Of a DNA stretch of 64,000 bases, positions 29,164-40,251 are shown piece by piece (the stretch's first letter is position 1; each line of letters starts with the position of its first letter). The position numbers were made by a program, and so were the translations under genes. The notes beneath the pieces were generated by a model. That model had not been told where the DNA came from. It saw only the letters and a list, made by a program, of their open reading frames with translations, and searched no databases. The DNA is from Pomphorhynchus laevis. Lineage: Eukaryota > Acanthocephala > Palaeacanthocephala > Echinorhynchida > Pomphorhynchidae. The stretch covers positions 1 to 64,000 of the forward strand of contig WNNJ02001487.1 of the NCBI GenBank assembly GCA_012934845.2, in the 5' to 3' direction.

Positions 29164-32065
29164 ATGGCGCTCCATCTCCACTATATGCCTTATCCGCTAG
29201 ACACTCAAACCACCACACACGATTTCCGTCTCGGCCTTCTCAACACTAGATCTATTCTCAATAAATCAGATCTTATCCTCAACCCATTCACCAAGCAATT
29301 CATCAATCTCTACTGCCTCACCGAATCCTGGCACTCAGATTCCGACGTCCTCCCCATTCGCCGTCTGCTCTCTGCCGGTCGCTCACCTGTCGAATCCACC
29401 TCAGCTCATCTTGTTCTAAATTCTATAATCATGGTGGCATCGTCGCATTCGCCCGTCCACCCGCGTTTCTTCGCAAAATAACTTACCCTTTCAGTCCTTG
29501 CTCTTTTGAATTGCTCACTTGTCGTTCATCTAACCCGATCACTTTAGTTCTCGCCCTTGTATACCGTCCTTGTTCATCATCTCCTACATCCTTATTTTTT
29601 ACCGAACACGCTGACCTCCTTTCTCATTATTCTTTGTCCTCAATCCCTTCACGCGTTCTAGGCAACTTCAACATCCGCCTAGACCGCCCCTCTTCCACCG
29701 ATTCCATCCGGTTCATCAACATTCTATCCAACTATAATTACATAACTCATCTCCACTGCCCCCACACATATCCTTGTCGTGGCATCAAACATAATCAATG
29801 TCCTCGATCGTTTTGCTGCCTACATCTCACTGTCCATCTCCGATCCTGGTATATCAGATCACTTTCTCGTCACCCTTGATCTTACTTCCAACCACTCCCC
29901 ACTTCACACACCTACCATCCTACGTTGACCTTCGAGAAATCTTGACCTTCCCCTTCTCCGCTCCGCCTTACTTAAATCATTTCTATCTTCTCCCACAATA
30001 ACATCATCCTCTCCTCACGATCTTGACTTTCTTTTCGACTCTGAACTCACATCCACTCTTGGTCTTATCTTGCCCTTCAAGCCTCACCCTCACTTGCATC
30101 GTGCTGCATTGTTTGAAATCCAAAGCCTATTCTAAAAGCGTTGACTCCGTCATGCTTTTTAAGTCTATCACCGCTCTCACAGATGTGATTTCCGCTCTCT
30201 CACTCAGTCTCTCCGTTGATTCCTATATTTCTCTTATCCGGTCTCATTTCAACCTACTACGTAAAAATGCAACTGCTTCTAGCAGCATAAAATCAACACT
30301 TCATCCAACTCTAAGTCTCTCTGGCATACTTTTGACTCAATCCTTGCTCGCTCCTCTTCGTCGTGCAACATAAAGCCCAATGATTATTCGCCATTTCTTG
30401 AGACCAAAGTATCCACGGTGCTCTCTCAGAACCTCGTCTCCATTCCATCTCACGGCTACTCGTCTCACCTCATCCTCCTGGAACTCTCATATAATCCCTG
30501 CCTCACCTGCCGAAGTCTAATCTGTCCTCATGTCTTCTCCCAACAAAACCTAATCTGCCGATCCCTTGCCTACCCCCATACTTAAATCCATATGCTTATC
30601 GATATCCCCTTTCCTCACCACATTGTTTAACTCGTCCATCCGCAGTCGTATCTTTCCTTCACACTGGAAATCCGCGATCGTTCGTTCCCTCTTTAAGAAA
30701 CAATCGCTCGAGCGCCTTATCTTAATTCAGGTTGACGTTTATCTATCTTCATCTAATCTGTGCCCTCCATTCCAATCCGTATTCCGCTCTAATCACTCCA
30801 CAGAAATCGCATGCATGAAAGTATACATTAAGCTACAAATTTCTTATGACAAGGCTCTACATAGTGTTCTCATATCACTCGACTTCTCATTCGCCTTCGA
30901 CATCGTCGACCACTTCATCCTCCTTTCACGCCTTCGTTATGATTACGGTTTTTATTCCTACTCCGAAGCATGATTTGCCTCATATCTATCCGACTGTTCT
31001 TTTCGAGCCTGTTTAAATTCATCATCCTCTCCACCCATCCCTATTTTCTGGGGCGAGCACAAGGTTCAGTACTAGGACACCTGCTTTTATCTTTTCTACT
31101 TGGCGATCTCTCTCCGTTTATCAAACCTTACTCCTTTAACGTCATGCAATACGCCGATGACATCCTCATTTATGATCATACACCCGCCCATCACATACAC
31201 GATATCGGGATTTCTGTCTCGAACTGTCTTTCTCCTTTCTACAAACGTCTCTTCCATCTTTATCTCATTCATAACCCCGACAAGTCTAAAATAATGTGGA
31301 TCATTCCTCTTTAACCTAACGTATCTCCTCCCCCTGTATATTTTGCATCGTCAATCATCCTCGTAGTCTACAATCTCACGTTCTTAGGATTCAATTTCGA
31401 TGATCACCTTTCTCTTAAACCATTCGTCCGCGACTACGTCCGCTCGTATAACTTAATTCTCGGTGACATCCGCTGTATCCGCCCCCTTATCGACGTCCGT
31501 TCCTGTATGTTTCTTCTTTATCGCTTCCTTCCCCTAAAATCGATTACTGCCTCAGCCTTTTTGCCAATTCTCCAAAATCCATCATCCAACCCTACAACGC
31601 ATCATCAACACCGCCGTTCGAGAGCTCATACGTCGTCGTCGCTTTGATCACAAATCCACACATCGTGCTCAACTCTCCTGGCCTACCATCTACATCCGCA
31701 TACAACTCCGCCTTCTTCTCGTAACTTTTCGTCTCATCGTTGTCGGCTCCCCATCGTTCATCCACCTTCCTTTCCTAGACGACACTCGCGTTACCTCTCT
31801 CTCTATCACTGCGTTCCCGTCATACCCTCTTACTCTACGTTTCCAATTACACTGACAACTACGGTCTCCGATTTTCCTCCTCGCCCCCCTACTCGACTGG
31901 AATCAGCTCCTACTCGACGTCCGCCGCGCTCCCTCCTTTATTGCATTCAAATGCTGCCTCCGTACCCACCTTCTCGAAACATTATTTATATGTTTTAGAT
32001 ATTTTTGTTGTTGTGGTCATGTAAGCGTTCGCCGGCACGCATTTGCCACTTAAAAATAAATCGTT
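29164..32065 (+). mobile_element. CR1-like LINE copy E, decayed
   Basis: Plus-strand copy starting within or just before the endonuclease (LGLLNTRSILNKSDL, LTESWHSDSDVLPIRRL, ALVYRPCSSSP, GNFNIRLDRPSSTDS). RT follows (LTTLFNSSIRSRIF, FRSNHSTEIACMKV, ISLDFSFAFDIVDHF, AQGSVLGHLLLSFLLGDLSP, MQYADDILIYD), then the C-terminal region and the 3' signature GCGTTCGCCGGCACGC-ATTTGCCAC at about 32026-32051. Many frame changes. ORF1 is missing, so it is 5'-truncated. Confidence 0.8.
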
Positions 32066-32961
32066 TTTTAATAAATTTAATATTCACAACAAATTTAGTT
32101 TTTAAAATTAATCGAAAAAAAATCGTTTAAAATTTAAGCATTCAAAAATAAGATTTTTTTAAATTGGTAATGCTCATGTATCCATAATTCACATGTATTC
32201 ATCAGTGATTGATAATAACCACAACAAAACGATTTCCCTAGGTCGATAATGGTTTTTGCAGAAAGCTAAAACGAGGTGTAAGAATGAAACGCTGCTCGCT
32301 ACTTTAATTTTCTTCATCCAAATTATATCAAGGCTATTATATTGTCAGCTACTTTCTCTCAAGTCATCCTAATGGAACAATTAACAGCTTGCAACGTAAC
32401 AGTTTTTGATTATTCTTCTCGAAAGTATGAAAATTGTAAGACGAAAATGTATTCTGCATTGTTGAGCTACCAGATCATTTTGAACTTGTGAATATATGGT
32501 TTGAGTTATTGTTATTACGATAGATTTAGAACAATGACATGTATCAATAGGTTTATAGTTTCACTGCAGTCGATAATTATATTTGTTTAATTAATATTTT
32601 TACAGAGAATTGAAAAAACGATCATTTAGCGTATATCGTTTTTATTATTTTATTATCGCTCTTATAATTACAATATATTCAGAACATCTTATATATAATT
32701 GAACAGGAAAATTACATGGTTATTAAAAATTACAACTTTTTTCGACTATTAAAAAATGAGTTATATATCAATTTAGGTAATTGCCATATTCATTCTTTTA
32801 TATTTGATTGTTAAATAAGACTTAGTTCAAGCATTTGAGCGTTCCGTAAGGCAATATTTTAATTGAAAATACTAAACATTCTTTCATATCAATAACTTAT
32901 AAATATTAATTATAATGAAGAATTATTGGAGTTGGATCAAAAAATGGGAAATTTTTATTTG

Positions 32962-33000
32962 ATATTTCGCTAACCTCTGTTAGCATCTTCAGAAAATTAC
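32962..33000 (-). ncRNA. Hammerhead-like motif (PLE-type terminus)
   Basis: The minus strand reads CUGAAGA-U-GCUAAC-AGAG-GUUAGC-GAAA, that is, the CUGANGA box, a perfect six-pair stem II with a four-base loop, and the GAAA box. There is one extra U between box and stem, and stems I and III are not clear. Penelope-like elements are known to carry hammerhead ribozymes in their terminal repeats. It is probably a relic. Confidence 0.4.
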
Positions 33001-33068
33001 AATTGTAATTAAATTATATTTAATTACAGGACATGTAATTCAGGTAATTCATGTAATTCATGTCATAG

Positions 33069-33612
33069 TCGAAAAGGTCCGGAAATATCTCAACAAAATG
33101 AAATTCAACCGACTACCAACAAGACGATTTCAATGCATCATTTCAATCTGATGGAGGACCACCATGTTTATCGTCAATATAGTGCATGCTGAGGGACGAA
33201 ATAACGATGATACAGGGACGTCAACTGATGAGTCCCGCCCTGTGGAGTTGTCTGAACACCATGCTTTTTGTCGTAATGCGACCTGATAGCTGAAGCTATT
33301 ATGTAGCCAGCTAAAATACAAGTTAGTCGAAGAGGTCCGGAAATATCTCAACAACATTAAATTTAATCGACCACCAACAAGACGATTTCAATGCATCATT
33401 TCAATCTGATGAGGGACAACCATGTTTATCGTCAATATAGTGCATAGAGGGACGAAACAACGATGATACAGGGACATCTACTGATGAGTCTCGCCCTATG
33501 GAGTTGTCTGGACAGCATGCTTTCTGTCTTAATGCGACCTGATATCTGAAGCTATTGTGTAGCCAGCTAAAATACAAGTTAGTCGAAGAGGTCCGGAAAT
33601 ATCTCAACAAAA
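33069..33612 (+). repeat. Tandem repeat of about 257 bases, 2.1 copies, with hammerhead-like boxes
   Basis: GAGGTCCGGAAATATCTC marks unit starts near 33071, 33329 and 33585. Each unit carries GGGACGAAA (33193-33201; 33449-33457) and, 23 bases later, CTGATGAGTC (33225; 33481). GGGAC and GUCCC could pair as stem II, giving a permuted hammerhead order. Tandem units with hammerheads are known from satellites, retrozymes and PLE ends. Confidence 0.85.
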
Positions 33613-34414
33613 TCTTATATATCACATAGAAAATCCTGGATTATTATCGATCCCATTTAATATCGATCAGTCTACAGAAATTTAACTTTTATTTATAGGG
33701 ATTCTCACTAACATAAAATTTAGCAACGAGGCATTCCGCGTGAACTATTTAATTCACCTTACAACGACTTTTAGTTTCTGATTATATTCCTCCAACACGT
33801 TATACGAATTGACCCCTATATTATACATCTCATTTACATCTTGTTTCTGAAATTCATTGAGCACAGGCTACTTAATACTTAATTGAACTTGACCTCTTAC
33901 ACCCCTGATTTTTTAAATGCAATAAATCGTAGATCACTTTCACTTTAATTCCTTTCTATTGTCTCTTCACACGCAAGCTTTACTATTTACAACAGAATTA
34001 CGTTAAAACTATTACCACTCCATCTTTCCGGCAACAATTCGATTTCTAAATGACGATAAGGTGTAAGACATTGTTACTTTTCTGGTTTTCAATGGCCTAA
34101 TATAGATGGCGAGTCTGTAATAAAGGCATCTATTATTATATCCATAGCTTTCAAAGTCTGAAAATTAATTCTTTCTCAGATCAGCGTTTTGTTTGAAAAT
34201 ATTAATCGTCATAACCCTATTTAACATGAATATGCCAAATTGATCAACAGTGAAGAATCTTGTAACAGCGAGAGCTGTGTGAATTCATTAATGAATGATT
34301 TAAAGTGCATATGATCTTTATAGATTTATCGAAGACATTTAATATTTTCAAATTTTCAATGAAAAATTTGTCTATGATCATAGTAAACTACATTATTACA
34401 AAAGGATATTTTGT

Positions 34415-36630
34415 ACGTGGCAAATGCGTGCTGGCGCATGCTTACATGACCACGAAAAAAATAAATCTAAATCATGTGTCGAGAAGGTGGGAACGGAGGA
34501 GCTATATGAATGTGATCAAGGAAAAAGCGCCGCGGACGTCGTGAGAGAGCTGTTTTTAGGCGAAAGGGCGGCGACGATGAAGGATTAAAGACCGTAGTTG
34601 TTGGAAAAATTGGGAACGTGTAGTAAGATCGAATGACGGGAACGCAGTGATAGAGACGTGGGGCGAGTGTTGTCTAAGAAAGGGAGGTTGACGAACGATA
34701 GGGAACCGACAGCGAGGAGACGAAAAGTTTAGAGAAGATGGCGGATGTAGATGCGGATGTGGATGGTGGGCTAGGAGGGTTGGGCAAGATATGGTGTTAT
34801 GTGTGGTCGAAGCGACGGAGACGTAGGAGCACTTGAACGGCGGAGTTAATGATACGTAGTAGGGGTATAATGATGGATTTTGGAGAATTGGAGAAAATGT
34901 TAAGCAGTAATCAATTTTAAAGGAAGAGAAGCGATGAAATAAAATACATACAGGAACGGAAGTCGTTAAGGGGGCGGATACGGCGGATGTTACGAAGAAT
35001 TAAGTTATACGAGCGGACATTGCCACGAATTGAGTTTAAGGGAAATGTGATCATCGAAATATAAGCCTAAGAACGTGAGATTGTGGACTATGGGGATGAT
35101 TGGTAAGGTAAAAAATGCAGGAGGATGAGATATGTTCTGTTGACGGGGGAGGATCTACATTATTTTGGACTTGTCGGGGTTTAGAACGAGATAAAGATCG
35201 GAGAGACTTTTGTAGATAGAAGAAAGACAGTTGGATGTAGAAATGCCGATATCGTATATGGGATGGGCGGGTGCATGATTATATATGAGGATGTCATCGG
35301 CGTATCGCATGACGTTGAAGGAGTAAGGCTTGATAAACGGAGAGAGATCGCCAAGTAGAAGATAGAAAAGCAGAGCGCCTAGGACTGAAACTTGTGGGAC
35401 TCCGCAGAAAAAAGATGGAAGGAAAGGATGATGAATTTGAATAGACGCGAAAAGAACGGTCGGATAGATATAATAACAATAATTTATTTAACGTGGGAAA
35501 TGCGTACCAGCTGCACGCTTGCAAGTCCACAAAAAATGAAAAAGTCAAGCAGATAAATTGTTTAAATGGGATCGGATTTGGCGTTTGAAGCACGGCTGGG
35601 AAGTTGATTGGTGTATATGAATGGGCAGAGGATATCACGATAGAGTAGCAGCCACCAGGAAGGAGCGGAATCCAAAGGAGGTAGAATAGTTTGGGACATT
35701 TAAAAGAAGGGAATTACAGGAACGCAAGGAACAGTAAACAGGACGAGAATTATCAAGAAAAGGAAGGTTGAGAAATGAAAGGGTATGAAAAGTTACAAGG
35801 CGGAAAGCAACGAGAAGAAGACGAATTTGAACACGACAATAAATTGTAGGCAAATCGAGAGAAACAAGATTGTGGGATGTATGATCAAAACGAAGAATGC
35901 GGAGGAGAATACGGACGGCTGCGTTGACGATGCGTTGTAGGCAAGCCATGCTACGAAGGAGGAAGAAATGCCGTAATCATAACGAAGGCGTGAAAGGAGG
36001 ATGGAGTAGTCGACGTGTCCAAGGAGGAGGAGATGTCGAGGTAGATATGTACACTATATAGATACTTGTCATAATAAATTTGTAGCTTAATGTAAAGTTT
36101 CATACATGCGATTTTTGTTGAGTGATTAGAGCAAAATGCGGATTGAAAGGGAGGGTGCTGATTGGATGAAGAGAGATAAACGTTTATTTGAATTAAGATG
36201 ATGCGTTCTAAGAGCTTAGAAATAGTAGGAATGATTGAAATGGTGCGATAGCTAGAAGGAAGTGAGGGGTCGAGCGATTGTTTCTTGAGAAGGGTACGAA
36301 CGATAGCGGATTTTTAGTGTGCAGGGAAGATACGACTGCGGATGGACAAATTAAACAAGGTGGTGAGGAAAGGGGATATCGATAAGCATATGGATTTAAG
36401 TATGGGTGTAGGCAGGAGATCGGCAGGTGTTTTTTGTTGGGCAAGGACGTGAGGACAGGTGATACTTCGGCATGTTAGACAAGTTAAACGTGATGCATCG
36501 GCTGGGGAGTCTTTTGTGGTGGATTTAGTCATTGTTTTGTAACCGCTTGTTTGAAGTACCGATGGGTAAGTATTTATTGATGTATTGATGTAAGTATTTA
36601 TTAATGATGGCAACATTTGTTCCAGCGGAT
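34415..36630 (-). mobile_element. CR1-like LINE copy F, decayed, with a nested insertion
   Basis: Minus-strand copy. The 5' part is at 36616-35950 (PTPILKSICLSISPFLTTLF, then LRYDYGISSSFVAWLA). It is interrupted by another CR1 3' end at about 35475-35948, resumes with YLSDRSFRVYS at 35470, then GDLSPFIKPYSF and MQYADDILIYN (35300), and ends with GCATGCGCCAGCACGC-ATTTGCCAC at about 34420-34450. Many frame changes. Confidence 0.78.
35475..35948 (-). mobile_element. 5'-truncated CR1-like 3' end nested in copy F
   Basis: The minus strand carries LQRIVNAAVRILLRI, LDLPTIYCRVQIRLLL and FLNLPFLDNSRPVYC, plus the 3' hairpin and ATTTCCCAC. It is closer to copy D than to its host copy F. The host reading WLA / YLSDRSF is split exactly at the borders, so the insertion postdates copy F. 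Confidence 0.85.
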
Positions 36631-36639
36631 TGTTGGAAC

Positions 36640-37680
36640 ATCATTTTATTCAATATATATATATTTTTTCCTTTAACATATTTTTACGCTACATTTGTTG
36701 CATATTGTGAACCAAGAAGCAATTTAATTGAATTAGTGCGAATTAATTGTTTCTAAATTAATTCACAATTAATTTAAGTGAATTATGCAATTAAATTAAT
36801 CAACTTTTAATTACTAACTTAATCAACTTTGAATATTTAAATTAATCTAGTTTAATTAATAATTAAATATATATTTTTACTTGGAATGCTACCTAGTTTC
36901 AAATAAGTTTTTTTTAACAATTTAATATTTTAAAATAATTTTAAATATTTAATATTTAAAATAATTTTATTTTATAATTAAATAAGTTTTATTTTAAATT
37001 TATGGGTTAAGCAAGTTTAGCTGATTACTTTATTTCGATTTAGATAAGGTCAATATATTATCTTTGTATCGTACACCAGAAGCATCTAAAATGAACGAGA
37101 TTCTGTCAATGCTTGCATTCAGTCGATTAGATAATGTAAATGTAAGATTAAACAGAGAAGCTTTCACTTATTAACAATTTACTTTTTTTTGTTAAGCACG
37201 ACAATGCTATATCAAAATTACTCAGAGTTTATCAGTTCTTCTTAAGATACATGATGGTAACTTCTTTCATTTAAAATTATCACTCTTTTGATAACTTTGA
37301 CAATTCTAAAACAAGCACACCTTTTTAAAAACCGATTTTATAATAGCTATGAGAGCGTGTTTTGGTGGTAAATCTTTTAAAGATTACTTAACTAAAACGT
37401 TTTCGTTTGGTTGACTTGCTACTTTTTCATATTGGGTACTTAAGAATCATTTAAATAATTTAATTCAAATTAGGATACTATAAAAATCAAACTGAACCTA
37501 AAGTGTAAAATATATAAATTATCAAAGTACTATTAAAAATAGATTTAACCTTTTAAGTGGAAAATTTTAAGGATGGATTGTTTATAGTATACTATGTAAA
37601 AATATGATATTACACTAATTAATCACGATTTATCAGAAAACAAATACATCATTGGTTCGTATTTGTCATCAATACTATGT
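36640..37680. other. AT-rich spacer, nothing recognised
   Basis: Only low-complexity AT sequence; no supported gene or element. Confidence 0.55.
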
Positions 37681-37689
37681 TAGGTTGAA

Positions 37690-37760
37690 GAATAGGCAAC
37701 GTAACGTGATAACATAGCAGTTCATCCAGATGTCTTCTAATACTAATTCTGATACCTTGT
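37690..37760. repeat. Inverted counterpart of the PLE end at 24000
   Basis: The reverse complement of TGATAACATAGCAGTTCATC and its flank resembles 24003-24050 (ATCAGAATAAGAATTAGAGG, TCATCAGGAGGAACTGCTAT). It marks a second PLE-derived terminus in the opposite orientation. Confidence 0.55.
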
Positions 37761-38309
37761 TATCTATTAACATATTTTCGTAATAATTAAAACTATTCCC
37801 AGTGCAACATTTGTCTTGTTTTTATGAAAATTGCACAACCCTATAGATTACCTTGGACATTATTAAATGTGGATTACCTAATACTAAAATATTAATTTTA
37901 TTGGGAAAATTACAGACTCATAATTCTAAATTATATGACGTGGATGACAAGAAGAATTTTAGAAATAAACAACCTAGTGTTACTGCTTCGACATATTGTG
38001 TCTCATCAGTGAAGGGTACCTTCCACTACTGGAGGCAGAAAAGAACTGCCAAACAGCCAACACAAACATGTTCTTCACATATATGTCCATACACTGGAAT
38101 ATCTACAGTGCACAGCCTAATCTGTATTTATCCCTGGAAACCTCTGTATAAAACAGTATAATTTTTATAGCACTCTGTCTCGCATAAAACAAGTTACTGA
38201 AGCAGGCTCCTGCTTCAGTAACTTAATATTAAATAATTTAATATTAATATGATATAATATTTTGTGATATTTAAAATATTATATTAAATTCTTAATATAA
38301 TATTAAATT

Positions 38310-38316
<7 letters not shown>

Positions 38317-38370
<54 letters not shown>
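38317..38370. repeat. (TA)n microsatellite
   Basis: About 27 TA dinucleotides in a row. Confidence 0.95.
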
Positions 38371-38377
<7 letters not shown>

Positions 38378-38379
38378 TA

Positions 38380-39120
38380 TTTTAAATTCTTCTAAATGTT
38401 GGTTTTCTGCTCAAATTCATTTATAATCTTAATGTAAAATTTCTTAAGTTTCATATCTTTTCCTGAAAAGATTATCCTTGTAATTCATCTTTGCATACTC
38501 TTTGTGTATTTTGTTACTACTTTAAAGGACGTTGTTACTCTACTTGAAATATGTAGAGTGAAATACTTTACTCTTTGTGAACTATGTAGCTGTATTTATG
38601 TAATTTTTATATATAAAATTTCCCTTGATATTTTTTATTTTATTTGTAAACTGTATCTTTTCTTGGTTAATGTATTTTCTGGAGGTAATATTGAAATTAT
38701 ATTGCTGTAAAATATACAATCAGTAATTGGAATAAGTGTGATTTAGTACATGATTTTATTATATTTGATTACAATTTACAAGGAACAGCACCAATAAAAT
38801 TGTCCTTATTTATGAAGTATACAAATTTCGAACAAACCAATGTTAATTCATCAGAATATTACCTGATGAAGTTACAATGATAGTTGTTATAAATTCTATG
38901 TTACATCTTTTTAACAAAGAAGAATGATCTCTTTAAATAAATATGGATATTAACAATAAGAGATATAATAAATGGGTGAAACCATTGGTAGACAATTCTT
39001 AACTGTATTACTCAATACAATAGTGGATTTAAATAAATTCATAAAAGATAATCAATGTTATCTAAAGTAATAGATAGATCTTATATAAAGTAATACAATA
39101 CTAGCTTAAAATCATTGATT
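38380..39120. other. AT-rich spacer, nothing recognised
   Basis: One plus-strand open stretch of 68 codons (38504-38710) has no recognisable family and biased composition. I do not call it a gene. Confidence 0.5.
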
Positions 39121-39129
39121 TAAAAAGCA

Positions 39130-39235
39130 GGAAGTGATCATCTACTATTATCACAAGTTAATAAACTATCACCTATTAATCTATTATATCATGATGATCT
39201 ATTATCACCTATTAATATATTATCACCTATTTGTA
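39130..39235. repeat. Short degenerate tandem repeat (CTATTATCACCTATTAAT)
   Basis: Four to five imperfect units of about 18 to 25 bases. Confidence 0.7.
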
Positions 39236-39479
39236 TTTTATAACATTAACTGATTAAAGGCGAGAGTGATCAAGTTTTTTATTGAAATCGAATGTTCAAT
39301 AGCTAACTGCTATCATCAAAATAAAATTATACAAAACAATTTTAACTTTTTTAATCAGTTTCTCCTCCAAAATCATTTTACTTTTATCGATCCCTATTTG
39401 CAGATCATTGTTTAAGAAATTATCTATAGCAGCCCCTGATCCAATTCCTTTTTTACAGAATATTTATGTTAACTAATAC

Positions 39480-39665
39480 GTTTTATAACCCCTGCCCCGA
39501 TTGACCTTCATACACCCTATCACAATAATCACAAGGTATTTGATATACAATGTCACCTTTATTGTAATGTGATTGCGTTTAAATATATTTTTAAGTTTGC
39601 GAATTTTTATATTATAAAGAACCATGTTATTTCTGCCATTCCAGAACATTTTTCATATTTTATAT
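39480..39665 (-). pseudogene. PLE GIY-YIG domain start, fragment
   Basis: The minus strand reads IRKLKNIFKRNHITIKGD then IVYQIPCDYCDRVYEGQSG, the beginning of the GIY-YIG domain of a Penelope-like element (VY.IPC..C..VY.GQ/ET). Only about 60 codons are recognisable. Next to it at 39290-39330 lies a TAGC-AGTTA-GCTA hairpin with a TGATGA box on the minus strand, like other PLE ends here. Confidence 0.75.
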
Positions 39666-40185
39666 AGGTATACTATATATATTGATGACGGCAAAATTAT
39701 AGCTGCTAATTGACAAATTTGCATCAATTAAAATGATAATTATTATATTTTCAAGTCCGGCTATAATTACTGGTAATATTAATTATTATATTTTCAAGTC
39801 CCTTTAGGCTATAATTACTGGTACAAAAATGGTTATTGTTTTAAATCACCATAAATGATCTTTTTAGATATTTACGATATTAGTACCCTTTATAAACATC
39901 CCTTCAGACATTTATAACCGAAAAACTAATAATATATTTTAAAATTACATTTTTGAAATTTTATGCTTATATTATTAGTTATATATTTTTTCTAAATTAT
40001 ATTATATAAATATATAATATTTATATTATTATATTAATTATTAATTCTGTTGTTGCTGTTCTTTGTAAATTTTAAAATAAACGGGATATTTACGAACTGT
40101 CATATCAGATGTTTTAAACATTTATCAAGATTTTATCGACCTGTGCCATATTCTGCTTAAAATCTGTAGTTCTTAACCATTGCAG

Positions 40186-40251
40186 TTTTGCCAAGACACA
40201 CTTGTCTATTACAATTCAGATTCCCAATCGAGAAAGCTTATTGCTGAAAAG
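40186..40251 (+). CDS. Exon 1 (of those visible) of the DZIP1-like gene
   Basis: Acceptor ATTGCAG, 22 codons (FCQDTLVYYNSDSQSRKLIA, then EK), donor GTAATA, phase 0. An earlier exon must exist, since there is no ATG. Confidence 0.5.

Noticed and set aside
37853-38161. Plus-strand 102-codon ORF as a host gene
   Set aside because: Composition is mixed, there is no recognisable motif, no splice context that joins the DZIP1-like gene in phase, and it sits in AT-rich debris.
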